DNA of 64,000 bases, taken from the NCBI GenBank assembly GCA_964036665.1, contig OZ038526.1, forward strand, positions 36,952,001 to 37,016,000. The letters run 5' to 3'. The position numbers and the translations under genes are program-made. The DNA comes from Gordius sp. MW1 (lineage: Eukaryota > Nematomorpha > Gordioida > Gordea > Gordiidae). The notes under the pieces were generated by a model. It worked only from the letters and a program-made list of their open reading frames with translations. It did not search any database and was not told the origin of the DNA. Positions 10,568-21,850 of this stretch are shown piece after piece (position 1 is the first letter of the stretch; each line of letters begins with the position of its first letter).

Positions 10568-11214
10568 CAGGCGCGTAGCCAGGATTTTCTCAAGGAGGAG
10601 TAAAAATTCAAAAAAAAATTTCGACTATTTTATTTATAATGTAACAAAAATAAACTTCGCGTAGAATATATGCGAAACTTCAAGGCGCTATATAACTAAC
10701 TTTAAAAAAACTCTCATCTTTATTAATCAGAGCATTCTCTATCGCTTTTTTAACTTAAAAAAGAACATGGACCTTATGCAAGTTATTCAACTAGCAGAAA
10801 ATATTATCATTTAGGGAGAATTAAATAATGGCGGAAACATAAGCAAAATTATATGAGTTTGATCTAAAATAATTCTCAAGTTGCTAATAAGCGAAATTAT
10901 ACAGTCACTCAATTTGTTTACTTGACATTTTTTAGTGCAGCAAAATGAACGGTGTTTAAATAAAAAAAAAAGTTTTTCATAATTTACAATCAATGGTGGA
11001 AAATTATAATGGTGTTTTAGTAGAAATAAAATTCGAAAAATTGAATGTAGGTATTTATTATGTTTCCAGGCTTTAATAAGTGTCTCAAAATCTTTTATGC
11101 AACTAAACTATAATATTTTAACCCATTAAATCTAATTATTAATCAAAAAAATGTTCAAATTTTGGTCAAGGGGGTAGAAAAGTCTTGCTTTCAGCCCCCT
11201 TGGCTACGCGCCTG
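10568..11214. mobile_element. 647-bp hAT-like non-autonomous element
   Basis: Ends CAGGCGCGTAGCCAGG and CTTGGCTACGCGCCTG are inverted repeats. Flanks ATACTATG (10560-10567) and ATACTAAG (11215-11222) match at 7 of 8 positions, fitting a hAT target duplication. It has no transposase frame. It is the longest member of the family that includes 3128-3371, sharing the ACTAAACTATAATATTTTAACCC segment. Confidence 0.83.
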
Positions 11215-11521
11215 ATACTAAGTGATTTTAAGCAATATGTAAATAAGTAATCAAGACCTTTAATACACTTTAGTTGACAATGGCTCAACTTTAAGGCATT
11301 TTTAGAATATTAATAAGGTCTTTTAAAAAATTGCAAAACCATTTTACGAACACTAAATAGTTGTAAATTTTATTGTTATGTTATGAATGTTTTTTTGAAA
11401 AGTAAGTGTAATTAGTTACGCTACATATAATGTTTATAGAAAAAGCTGTAATAACGAAAATACATTATGAAACCTTGAATGACATTTACTGGGTATGTAT
11501 TTAATTTAGGAAGGTTAACTA

Positions 11522-11543
11522 CAGTAGCGTAGGGAAGGGGGAA

Positions 11544-11574
<31 letters not shown>

Positions 11575-11625
11575 CGGATTAGGATCCCACCCCCCCCCCC
11601 CGCCCCCCCCCCCCCCCCCCCATTG
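11522..11625. repeat. Facing G-run and C-run, decayed MITE
   Basis: After AGTAGCGTAGGGAAGGGGG comes an almost pure G run (about 11541-11572), a short TTCGGATTAGGATCC spacer, then a long C run (about 11588-11621) ending CATTG. The arrangement is a near-palindromic G/C hairpin. The AGCGTAGGG start suggests the remains of a GGCGTAGCCAGG-type MITE. Homopolymer lengths are the least reliable part of any assembly. Confidence 0.6.
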
Positions 11626-13033
11626 ACAAAAATAAATAAATTATTTGTTAAATTATACGGAAAAAATATTAATAGGAATCTTGTGTATGTTGCGGAAATA
11701 AAATATTATCTTAATTAATTTGATATTTAATTTTAGATGAAATTTACTAATTATAACATTATTTATACAAAAAAAATTATGTCCCGAGTGCGTGTTTTCT
11801 CATAATAAGAAATTAAATTCTTAATTATTTCCTAAAAAAGTATCTCAACCTCTAAATTAAACGAGGAAGATGACAAGCCAAATTTTAGCAGCGGCGCTAA
11901 CTTGGGCTTATAATTTGATTTAAACGGTCGTGGGCGGGACAATTATTGGTTCTGGTGGGAAATTTAAGCCTAAAAGGCCATTGCAAGTGTTTAGTTTGAA
12001 TAATGGCCCTAATTCTAGCAAACAGAAAAATTGGAAAGAGCTCTTTACAATTCTTTGAAGATATTATTAATGCATTTATGTCCAAAAACCCATCATAGAT
12101 ATTGAATTTATAAAATTGTAATATGTTTTTGTTTAATCAAAATTCTTTAACACAAAATTTACCCCCCCCCACCCCTTTAATTAGATAGTCCTACCTCCGT
12201 CACTACTTTATAAAAGCTTAATAAATAAAGAAGTGTTTTAATAGTATCACCGAAATTTTTTTTTGGAAACCCCCCCCCCCCCCCATGAGGCAATCCTGGC
12301 TACACCTATGGTTAACTAAAACCTTTTGAATACTTTTTCATTACATTACAGACTTGCCTTTATCTTATTAATGCAGTCTTAAAGATAAAAGCGTTGAATC
12401 AAAACTATAGATAAATTAGAGTACAGTTTAGTTATTCTATAATTTAAACTTATTACAATTCATATGGGGTCAGTGGGATCTGACCTAGTCTAAGGTTAAG
12501 ATACTATATATAAGTTCTACCTTAACTGTAGTTAAATTTTTTGCTTATATTGGCAATTAAATTTAAATAAAACTTATGCATAATTAAAATTCCCAAAAAT
12601 AGTCATTTTTCTTTTTCCCCAGGGCAATTGAATTGCTAAAATAGAGGTCAAAAATGTCAAAAAATGGTTAATTTTAACATCAGCCCTAGGCTAAAAACAA
12701 AACTTTAAAACTTATCATACAATAGAAACTGTTGTAACGATCTAATTAAAATCTTCAAAATGAAATGGACAAAGCCCGTTTTAAATTTTCATTTACCAAT
12801 TTACATTTCAATTATTTTTTGAATATGCTTTGTTATATTTAAACTTATTTGCTAATTAAATTGACGGTTTTTGTAAAGTATTTTTAGAAATAATGTGCTA
12901 ACGTCGACTCTAATTAACAACTAAGTTATAGTAAACTGTTAAATCATAAAAAAGGGCAAATTAATTGAAAATAAGGTTATTTATACAACACATTTTTTTC
13001 TTTAGATATAATTAATATTTTTAAACTTTCAAA
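11626..13033. other. Intergenic stretch; MITE fragment at about 12140-12318
   Basis: No gene is supportable. A C-rich fragment near 12160-12315 ends CCTGGCTACACCTATGG, the right end of a GGCGTAGCCAGG-type MITE. The last few hundred bases lead into the next His-rich gene; GGTTATTTATACAAC at about 12973 contains a TATA-like TTTATA but its distance to the ATG is unproven as a promoter. Confidence 0.4.
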
Positions 13034-13551
13034 ATGGTAGGCGCACGCAGATTATTCTTGGCCACATTTTTAGTAAGTGATAATTGTAACTTTTAAAATT
13101 TAAACGATAATGATCATGGTTAAGTTTTAGTAGAGTTTTTATTAAAATTAATTTTATGTTGAAATATATATAACTAATTATGGACTAAATAGTATGATAA
13201 TATAATTCGAATTTGCTTAAAACTCAATCAACACAATATATTTTTATATAAAATTTTGCATTTAAAGGCTGAGCAATATCGTTTTTTAATTTTGGCTTAT
13301 AAAGCTATATTAAAGTTCGTTTTTTCCCGTTTAAACAACTTTAGATGTTTAGCGTGGTAATGGTGCATTGGTCGGGATCGGGAGGAGTAAATGGATTAGC
13401 AGCTTCTGTAGAAATGGGAAAATTGAATGAACAAACAGAGCCTCCTCATTTGGTGCGATCGAGGCGAGACCACCACCATCATCATCATCACCACCATCAT
13501 CACCATCACAGTGGAGAAGGATTGCCAGAAATATTTATTCCTGGATTATAG
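13034..13551 (+). CDS. Poly-histidine secreted peptide precursor (two exons)
   Basis: Exon 1 is 13034-13072 (13 codons, MVGARRLFLATFL) with donor GTAAGT; the 272-bp phase-0 intron ends TTTAG; exon 2 is 13345-13551. The product is 81 residues. The joined N-terminus (basic MVGARR, then hydrophobic LFLATFLMFSVVMV) is a signal peptide interrupted by the intron exactly as in the 8377-8890 gene. A spacer of about 30 residues leads to RSRR (51-54), Asp, then 13 consecutive His (56-68) and a short tail SGEGLPEIFIPGL. There is no cysteine. His codons mix CAC and CAT, so the tract is not a pure trinucleotide repeat, which suggests selection on the protein. Function is inferred only: secreted, cleaved at RSRR, probable metal ligand. 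Confidence 0.78.
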
Positions 13552-15764
13552 ACAAGAAATTAATAATAATCAATAATCATAGAAATATACATTTATTTAA
13601 TTTCTAAATTTAATTATTAAAGAATTATTATTAACATCGTATTTTATGTTATTTTTTTGCAAAGAATAATATTTTTCCATTTTATTATATAAACGATTTT
13701 AAAGTTTAATATGTGTATTTCAATGTGAAGCTTAGAAAACTGCAAAATGTACACCATGACTTCTATGTGTTTTTGTCTTTAACATATCCAATGGCATAGT
13801 TAACTTTTCCTAGGGGTAAAGGTCTGGTAAAATTGTGCAAGCCAACTAATTTTACGTAAAAGATTTTTATATACTAAAAAATTCACAATATGGTATAATT
13901 TAAAAAAAACGATAAGATGTAAAAAATAGATATATTATGCTATGATAAAAAAAAAATAGTGAGCTTGTACAAATTATGATTTATAAAAGTTTACAAAAAG
14001 GATGTTCCTTATAAAATTTAATTAAGTTCTGGTTAAATCAAAAATATATCGAAATATTATAATAATTTTAGCCTCTGGCCGGGGTCAGCTAAAGTAGAAG
14101 TAAGGAACGGTTAGCATTAATTTGCAGAAAATTATTTAGCCAAGTTCGGAATCATCCGTTACTAAGCAACAATCTAGATAAATTGGCAAAAGAAATTCAC
14201 TGATATAGCAATCATTTAGAATTTTGGCCGGGATAGATAAAGTAGAAGTAAGCAACGGGCATCATTAATGTGCAGGGAATTATTTAACCAGTCTCGCAAT
14301 TATCCGATATAAAGCAACAACCTAGACGAGTTGCCTAAAGAAATTCATTAATAAAGGTAATCAGTCGTGCACAAAAACAATAATGGAATTTGGGCTCGGG
14401 CGAGGTCGAATTAGCGGCCATTAGCTAGTCTATTTGCGAAAGCAAAATGAAAGTCTTTTACAGAAGCACAAGCCCACGCTATTAAAATCCCGTATAAGTT
14501 TCCACGGCAATTATTAAAAAATTACAAGTTAAACAGAACGGACAGAACAGGACAACTAAAACGAGACCACACTTTCAGCGATTTTATTAATTAAACTTTA
14601 TTTTTTTAAAATAAACTAATAATCTGAACGAATTTACCATATAATCAAACTAAATTTTTTATTAGGCATATATTGCTGAATTTTTATTTTTGTTATCGTA
14701 TTTTCATATCTAAATTAAATTATCTTCCCTAAAATTCAATGTAGAAAACAAGCTCACAATTTTATCATGTCTGCAAATATGCCTAAAAAATTTAGATTGT
14801 TTATATTAGTTTTAGCTGTGTACAATTTGCAGAGTTTTGTGTTGTTCAACATATGACTCTCTATAGGCACAATCATTTGATAGGTCTATATGGGGCTTCC
14901 TCGTCTAGTTAAATTTGTGACAATAGCCATTTGAAAGTACCTACTTGCATTGTGCATTCATTATAGCTAAGCGACATCTAAATTTATTTGAAGATTGATG
15001 GGTTTACCTTTTATTTTTCTTTTCACTGATCATATAAAACTACTGTAGACTAGATTCAAATATTTATTTGAATTTAGTGTTATATGCCAAGCTTTGTTTC
15101 TTTGCTACGTTTCATCGCATGACAGATTAAGATAAGAGTTGTTGAATGTAAAAGTAACAAAATGTATGTCTAAGTAATGTTAGCCATTATAATAATCATA
15201 AAATTGCACTAATATTCGGACCTGGCCAAAAGCTCCGCCCGTGGACGGACCCGATCTGTGACTTGGTTGGTTTATATGGTACGCCTCAAACCTATGCTCT
15301 TATATTGCTTTCCCTGCTAAATACGCACAAACTATTGATTATTCGGTCATTTTAAAATAAAAAAACTAAACTTAATATAATATTATGAATATATATGTCT
15401 AAGAATATTTCCCTTTGATAAACTCAAGCTATGAGATTAACAGGTCGACGATAGTAAAATGAATTTTTTTTTAAATTTTATTACATATAATTTTAAAAAA
15501 TTGCTTTAGGGGAGGGGGGCTTTGGCCCTTACGGCCCCCTAATTTTATCATTATAGATTATTAAAATGCATTTCATAAAATAACATATAATTTTATTTAT
15601 ATAGTTTTTCTAGAATTAAAATATTAACAAACTTAAATAATAAAATATTGACTTGAATAGGTGTTTACTTAACTAAACAACATTTAAATTTTAAAAGACA
15701 ACCAATAATTTAAACATTCAAATAGTTTAGAGATTGTGATTGAAAAATATTAACATCCATTTAA
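13552..15764. other. Intergenic; dispersed repeat at about 14070-14530
   Basis: No gene is seen. From about 14070 to 14530 the sequence is a diverged copy of about 28495-28830, sharing CCTCTGGCCGG, GCATTAATTTGCAG, AATTATTTAGCCA and TTTGGGCTCGGGCGAGG. It also has an internal near-duplication (about 14071-14215 and 14222-14350). The last about 40 bases of the window (63960-64000) match its CACAAAAACAATAATGGA-TTTGGGCTCG part. Its class is unknown. A GGGGAGGGGGGC fragment at 15510 is another decayed MITE. Confidence 0.5.
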
Positions 15765-17227
15765 CACTTCGTAGGTCGGGTGGGGTCATCCCAAGCCATT
15801 TAAAAAATGCTGTACAAAATAAATTAGTGAATATTACAATTTCGTTTTTTCAGTAGCTTAACAAAATTTACCCCAGAATATCTCTGCAAAATTTGGCTAG
15901 TTTTTATCCAATTGTTTTTAAGATAGAGTGCGTTTTAGATGCCCAGGGTCTTCCACGACCCCACCTTCCATAAAATCAAAAAATGTATTTTTAAAACCTA
16001 TTTTTGTAAACCCATTTGTGAAGAAATTTTTTGTATACATTTCTTTTTATTTAAAATATTCAAATTTTAGATTTTAACATGATACTTTTTTCTCGTGATA
16101 TTTCAAAGTGCTTATTTGTGTGATTTTTCCCACATTTTTTGATTTTTTAATATGTCTAATCTTAAAAAGTGCAGAATATATTATAGTTCTTCTTCTGAAG
16201 ATGGTATATAATAACATTTATAACATTTTATCAAGTAATTCTTGATGATTCTGATGATTATATTTACGTGAGTAGTCATGAATCTGAGAGTGAGTTAACA
16301 GGAGATTAAGATGAAGAAGAGTTAATTGATGTGCCTAACAAAAATAGTTACTTTTATAGGAAATAACTTAGAAGCTTTTATTATATGATATATTTCAAAG
16401 GGAAAGAGAATACTAAGTTGCACAAAAAATTGTCCTAATAAAAATGTTAGAACAAGGAACATAATTTTTATTGCATTTAGCTGGAGTAAAGTTATATGAA
16501 CGGGCAGCCAAAACTCTTGATTGTTTTAAAATATTGTACTTATTGCAGATGGAATAGTTAAGATTATAGTGAAATTTAGCAAATTGTGACTATATTGTAC
16601 GTATAAAATGTCTGTAAAATTTTTCATTTAAATATCGCCCTATAATATTTAAATTTATAATAATATGAGTTGAGACCAATAGTAACTTTTTAAAATAAAA
16701 GGCCAAAAATTGCTTAAGTTTGAACATCTCTATTTTCTTTGTTTTTATGTTATTTTATACCAAATTTTTCACATTTATAGTTTCAACCTTCTTTTATATA
16801 ATCTTATTGATTAAACCATAAAATAAAAATTTTTTTTTTGATATGAGCCAAAATAGTCATTAGGGGAAAGATTTTGGGGGTTGCTCTAATTATAGGTATA
16901 AAATATAAATCACTTGATCAAATAGCCATGGGCGTAGCCAGGTTTTGGATTAGGGGGGGGGGGGGCGAAACGTTCGAAAGTTTAATTAGGGGGGGGGGAG
17001 GGCAAAACATATTTTTTTCATTTTTAAGGGTTTTAGCATTGAAAAAATCTTTTTTTCTCATTTAGGGGGGGGGGGGGCGGCCCCCCCTGCTTACGCCAAT
17101 GCAAATAGCCATGTTAATATATTAGTGAACGTATAAGAGTTGAAATATTATTCTTGCAAATTTTGACAAGTTTATATTATAAAACACCTAAGTTATAGCT
17201 ATTTAATAACCCCAAATACCATCGGTG
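15765..17227. mobile_element. piggyBac-like defective element
   Basis: The left end is CACTTCGTAGGTCGGGTGGG after TTAA (15761-15764). The right end is CCCAAATACCATCGGTG before TTAG (17228-17231). A second copy in an SPT6 intron (40043-41594) has matching ends and interior, e.g. TTTTTTCAGTAGCTTAA and TTGCAAAATTT-type blocks. TTAA targeting and the GGGGTCATCCC subterminal motif fit piggyBac. An acidic relic (DDSDDYIYVSSHESESEL, about 16248-16305) may be the transposase N-terminus, followed by a stop. Nested MITE at 16927-17101. Confidence 0.6.
16927..17101. mobile_element. GGCGTAGCCAGG-family MITE, perfect 8-bp TSD
   Basis: Starts CATGGGCGTAGCCAGGTTTT and ends CCTGCTTACGCCAATG. It is flanked by a perfect 8-bp duplication CAAATAGC (16919-16926 and 17102-17109). 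Three G runs lie inside. It sits within the piggyBac-like element and is therefore younger. Confidence 0.87.
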
Positions 17228-17414
17228 TTAGCATTTTACGGTTAGTATTTAACTTACAAAATTTGAAGATTATGCTGCGGGCTATACTAATTTTAGTTAT
17301 TATAAGCTTTTGGAAAGCCGGTATAAACCTTAGAGAGGGTTAATGCAATGTGCTTATTCATTATAAAATGAATAATTAATATGGATGAGGATAAAAATAA
17401 CATTAAAATTGGGG

Positions 17415-17422
17415 TATAAAAG
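17415..17422 (+). promoter_or_regulatory. Probable TATA box of the third His-rich gene
   Basis: TATAAAAG lies 73 bp before the start codon at 17495. This leaves room for a transcription start about 25-30 bp downstream of the box and a 5' UTR of roughly 45 bp. It is inferred from the motif and position only. Confidence 0.45.
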
Positions 17423-17494
17423 ATAACAATCCTAATTTTATCATAATCTGTTGTAATTTTTTGGGCAATTTTAAAACAACTCCCAGCATAGAAA

Positions 17495-19846
17495 ATGACA
17501 AACGCTAAACGATTAACTTTAACCCTGTGTTTGGTAAGTTTATTAGATTAAATTCAATTTTTTCAATTTTACATTTTTTAATGTCTTTATATAATTGGTA
17601 TCCTTTTTTCTATTATATAATTATAACCTATTATATTAATACATAACAAAAATATTGTTAAAGTTATGTCTCAAATATTTTTTGATTTACATTTTTATTG
17701 AACGTAAATCGGGATAGGAAAGCTATATTAAAGCTATTTTATAAGTATCAACAATATCTGCATTATTAAATTTTATTTTAAAAATATTATTTGTTAATCT
17801 TAGAAGTCTATTAGTTTAAAATAAATTAAGTTTTAAGTTTAGTTATACCAAAAATTTTGAAACTTAATTTTTTGTTATATCTCATCAGGGCTTTTTGAAA
17901 TCAGCATTTTTACAAATTAAATCTTCAAATTTAACACATTTTCACATATGAAATAATTTCATTAGTGTATTTTTTAAATTATTTTAATAAGAAAATAACC
18001 TAAAGGCTTAAATTTATTGTACATATGTTAAATTCTAACTAGCAATTGTCATGCATTAGTTCATTAGGTTGTAAAGGCAAAGCTTTAATATACACATATC
18101 TTACAAAGCCTAAAAATATATTTTTTTTATTCATGAGTATAATTAGGGGGAAGAAGAAAAGGGAAGCTGCCCCTATTCCCTAATTTATAAAATAACATTT
18201 ATAATTAAAACATTATTTTTCATCTCAAAATCACAGACTTCTTGCCACGCCCCTCCCGCCAAAATTTTAATAATGGTTACGCCCATTATTAGGTTTTTAA
18301 CTTCCAAGTGCCATCCTCTAATGCTCATTATAAAGTTCATTATATTTATCCTACCTTAGTTTTATTCCCTTAGTCTTATAAAAATTCTTTTCTTCTATAA
18401 ATATTAAGTTATTACCCCTCCCCCCGGTGCTATATAGATGCATACAATTATTGGGTGCACTCTTCTTGCATGACATTAAAGACATTCAATGTCAAACTTC
18501 AATGCTTCATCGCTCAGTATAGTAAGTTGCCGTTGGCGATTCACACTTTTTAATTCAAAATTATTGTAAGATTATTAATCATATTTAAGCAATATCATCT
18601 AATCACAATCAATCATCCGATTGATTTTGTAACCTTGCAAAATTATCTCGTGTCATCCTTACTTATTACAAATGTAATTAAAATAAAATATTATTTTTCC
18701 CTTCATAAAGCTGCTAAATCATAGTTATAAAGTATTGTTCATCTTTATATTTTATAAGATAAAATCTAAAAGGGAATTTATACCTTTGACTTACGCAAAA
18801 AATTTTAGTAATGATGACACAGTAAAAGATAGACAAAATTTAAAAATCACTTTTCCCTAAAATCCTAAACATTATTTCTTATTAGCAAATAAGTATTCAA
18901 AACTTAATGAAAGCTACATTATGTTTGCCAATCAATATTAAGTCTTAATTAAATTTTAAGCCTCTGCAAATTTGTTAGAGATATTTTTTAATAAATTGCA
19001 ACATTGATTTTAAATCTCAAAACACTGAAGCTTTTCCATTTTGGGCGTTCATAGTAAATAATATTTGACTTAGTGAATTAAGAGGAGGAGGATTTATAAA
19101 TTAAACACTAACTAAATAAATTTTTATCGCTTCAAAAACTGCAAATTTAAATAATAAAATTAAGGATTTATTTTTTCAGATGTCCCTTTATGTTTTTATG
19201 ATGGTAGAACATTAAAAACAAACTACACTTCTTTTAAAAACTACTGTAGTAAAAAAGTTTGTGTTTAATAACTAAAAAATAAGAACAAATACCAGCCTAT
19301 AATGTAATAATTATAATTAGCTTGTTTTTAGGTCTTAATCTTTAATGAGATATCACGTATTAAATAACAACACTCGTATACAACTTCATCTCCAATCACA
19401 AAGAATCAAGCATAAACTACTCTCAATGGGCTTAGCTAAAGGGGGGGGGGGCAGGGAGGGGGGCTGCCCCTTTCTAAATTATAAAACTTGTTGAAATTTA
19501 TTAAAATTCTGGCTAAAATTTATTTGCCCCTCCCTAAATCATTAATGCCCCCTCCCCTTAAACCCAATGCTGGCTACCTCATGCTAATCTCATTGACTTT
19601 TTACGTCTTTAGTGTTGACAAAAATCGAGCTAAATTTTGGACTATTCATAGGTACTGAGCGTGGTTTTGGCGCATATGTCCAGCGGTATTGAGGGGGCTG
19701 TTGTTGGTCAAGGTGAGGATTATGCCCAATTGTCCGAAACTTCGGTCAATAGAAGGGTTAAACGTAGACATCATCACCACCATCATCACCATCATCATCA
19801 TCACCACCACAGGCATCACGGAGGAAGTGGAACAGTCATCATCTAA
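17495..19846 (+). CDS. Poly-histidine secreted peptide precursor (two exons, long intron)
   Basis: Exon 1 is 17495-17533 (MTNAKRLTLTLCL) with donor GTAAGT. The 2118-bp phase-0 intron ends CATAG, and exon 2 is 19652-19846 (from VLSVVLAHM). The product is 77 residues. The signal peptide is again split after codon 13. The spacer GIEGAVVGQGEDYAQLSETS leads to RRVKRR (47-52), a strong furin-type site, and then 14 consecutive His (53-66), Arg, two His and GGSGTVII. No cysteine follows the signal peptide. AATAAA at 19968-19973 is a suitable poly(A) signal. The intron holds decayed MITEs near 18140-18290 and 19425-19592. Identity with the other two genes outside the plan is low, so the gene model rests on matching splice position, phase and domain order. 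Confidence 0.77.
19425..19592. mobile_element. MITE in the intron of the third His-rich gene
   Basis: Starts CAATGGGCTTAGCTAAAGGG and ends ATGCTGGCTACCTCATG. GCAGGGAGGGGGGCTGCCCC and TTGCCCCTCCCTAAATCATT match the second GGCGTAGCC subfamily. No clear target duplication. A related, more decayed fragment lies at about 18140-18290. Confidence 0.6.
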
Positions 19847-20417
19847 GAAACATCCATCATGCAAAAACTGCTTAAAGCACTGCTCTGAAATCAATCTGTA
19901 ATCTCTCTCTGTCTCTCTCTCTTTTAGTTTACTTTATTTATATACCATCACACAATTAATAGCAATTAATAAAACGTGCGACGTAATTTTTTATTATTAA
20001 ACTTATGTAATATTAAATATAACATCATTTTTATTGAACATAAATTGTGTTGTTATCAAACGTTTATGGTTAGCGTTGAGTTTATATTATTAAACTTAAA
20101 GTTTTAAATTTAAAAATTAATCATTCAATAAAATTCACCAAATAAAAAACTTTAGTCTATTAAATAGCTCTCAATCAACATCTTTTACTTTAAAAAATAG
20201 CATAAGTATGTACTCAGTATTTAATATTACATATAGCTTTTAATATACCATAAATGATAGGATAAATGTTTATAAAAACAAAGGAAAAGAGTAATTGCTT
20301 TAAAACTTATTTTATTAACGGTAATAGTCAATAAATTATACGCTACTCCCTCCAGGTTCGTTATTATGTTCTTATATAAGTTTAGCTATTATCATTTCTT
20401 TACATAACAAATTATTA

Positions 20418-21745
20418 ATTGCTATGCAATTTATGGGCTCGTTTTTTGGTGTCCGTCCGTCCGTCCGTTGTATCCTCCCTATCTATTTGCATTGGGTATA
20501 TTAGTTTATCGATTTTTTAAATTAAAGCATAAGAAAGAGGTGCCCCACCCCTCATCTCTATCTCCCTCGCTGTGTTATTTTTTAAATTAATGCATAAGAG
20601 GTGCCCCACCCCTCATCTCTATCTCCCTCGGTGTGTTATATATAAGATTTTTTAAATTAGCTATTATATTATAAACATAAATAAAAGTTGTTTACTTTTA
20701 ATTGCTATGCAATTTAACTAGTTTTTTAGTTAGAACTCGGAGTTTTTTTTGACTCTTATGATTGTTCTTGTTACTATCATTGATAATAAGAATTTTTGGC
20801 CCTCCGCTGGCTCCTGACCGATGGAAAAAATGATCATTGGCCAAAATGTGAATCGAAATTATTTTTTTCGTTTTTTTTTTGACTATTATGATTGTTCCTG
20901 TTACTACCATTGCTATTATGACTTTTTGGCCGTCCGCTGGCTCCTGACCGATGGAAAAAATGACCATTGGCCAAAATGTGAATCGAAATTATTTTTTTCG
21001 TTTTTATTGACTATTATGATTGTTCCTGTTCCTACCATTGCTATTATGACTTTTTGGCCCTCCGCTGGCTGCTGACCAATGGAATAAAATGACCATTGGC
21101 CAAAATGTAATTCGAAATTTTTTTTTTCGTTTTTTTTGACTATTATGAATTTATATCCACTTTTACCGTGTCCTGGCTGCTGACCAATGGAAAAAAATGA
21201 CCATTGGCCAAAATGTGGTTCGAAATTTTTTTTTTGTTTTCTTACTCTTATGAATTTATATCCATTTTTACCGTGTGCTGGCTGCTGACCAATGGAAAAA
21301 AATGACCCTTGGCCAAAGTGAGCATCAAAATTTTTTTTTCCGTTTTTTGGCTATCATTAACTTATAGAGTATCTGTTGGTACTGACCAATGGAGAAAAAA
21401 TGACCATTCGCCAAATTTTTTATTTTTTTAATTAAAAATTGTTCAAATTCAACAAAAAATTTCTCCCAACAATTCTGCAAATTCTTAACATTGTGATGTT
21501 TTATAATATAATGTTTGTTAGACCCATAATCACTAAAGGCCATAAAAACTAATGTAATACGCAACTAGATGCAAACACTAAATCTAACCATAACCCTTGC
21601 CTAAATTACATTTTGCCTATATTAAATTTTGCCTATAAATGGAAAATTTGTATAAATAATTAATTAATCATTAGGCATTTAATACCCCCCTATAGGCATT
21701 CTCGCCCCTTCCCACCTTTCTCGCCCATAAATTGCATAGCAAATA
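20418..21745. mobile_element. TIR element with long internal tandem repeats
   Basis: The ends ATTGCTATGCAATTTATGGGC (20418) and GCCCATAAATTGCATAGCAAA (ending 21745) are inverted copies. GTCCGTCCGTCCGTCCG follows the left end. The interior is mostly the 20748-21420 tandem array. Single ends of the same type occur in SPT6 introns at about 55018-55080 and 58700-58742, each with GTCCGTCC-like or GGACGGAC sequence beside ATGCAATTTATGGGCTCG. No transposase is seen and the target duplication is unclear. Confidence 0.6.
20748..21420. repeat. Tandem repeat, about six units of roughly 105-130 bp
   Basis: Each unit carries GACTATTATGATTGTTCCTG or a variant, a GCTGGCTCCTGACC segment, and AATGACCATTGGCCAAAATG followed by a T run. 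Unit starts fall near 20749, 20880, 21008, 21137, 21240 and 21347. Later units are shorter and more diverged, as is usual at an array edge. Confidence 0.75.
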
Positions 21746-21850
21746 TGATACGTTTATACGGAGTATAGATGAGTCGTCCCCCCTTCCCTTCCCCTCCTCC
21801 CCTTCCCCTTCCCCTCCCCTTCTCCCCCTTCTCACGAGGGCCGAAGGCCC

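Noticed and set aside
19646..19901. Open frames on the other strand and in other frames over the poly-His region of the third His gene (Met/Val-rich or Ile/Thr-rich)
   Set aside because: They are frame shadows of CAT/CAC repeats. The plus-strand frame with signal peptide, splice sites and multibasic site explains the region.
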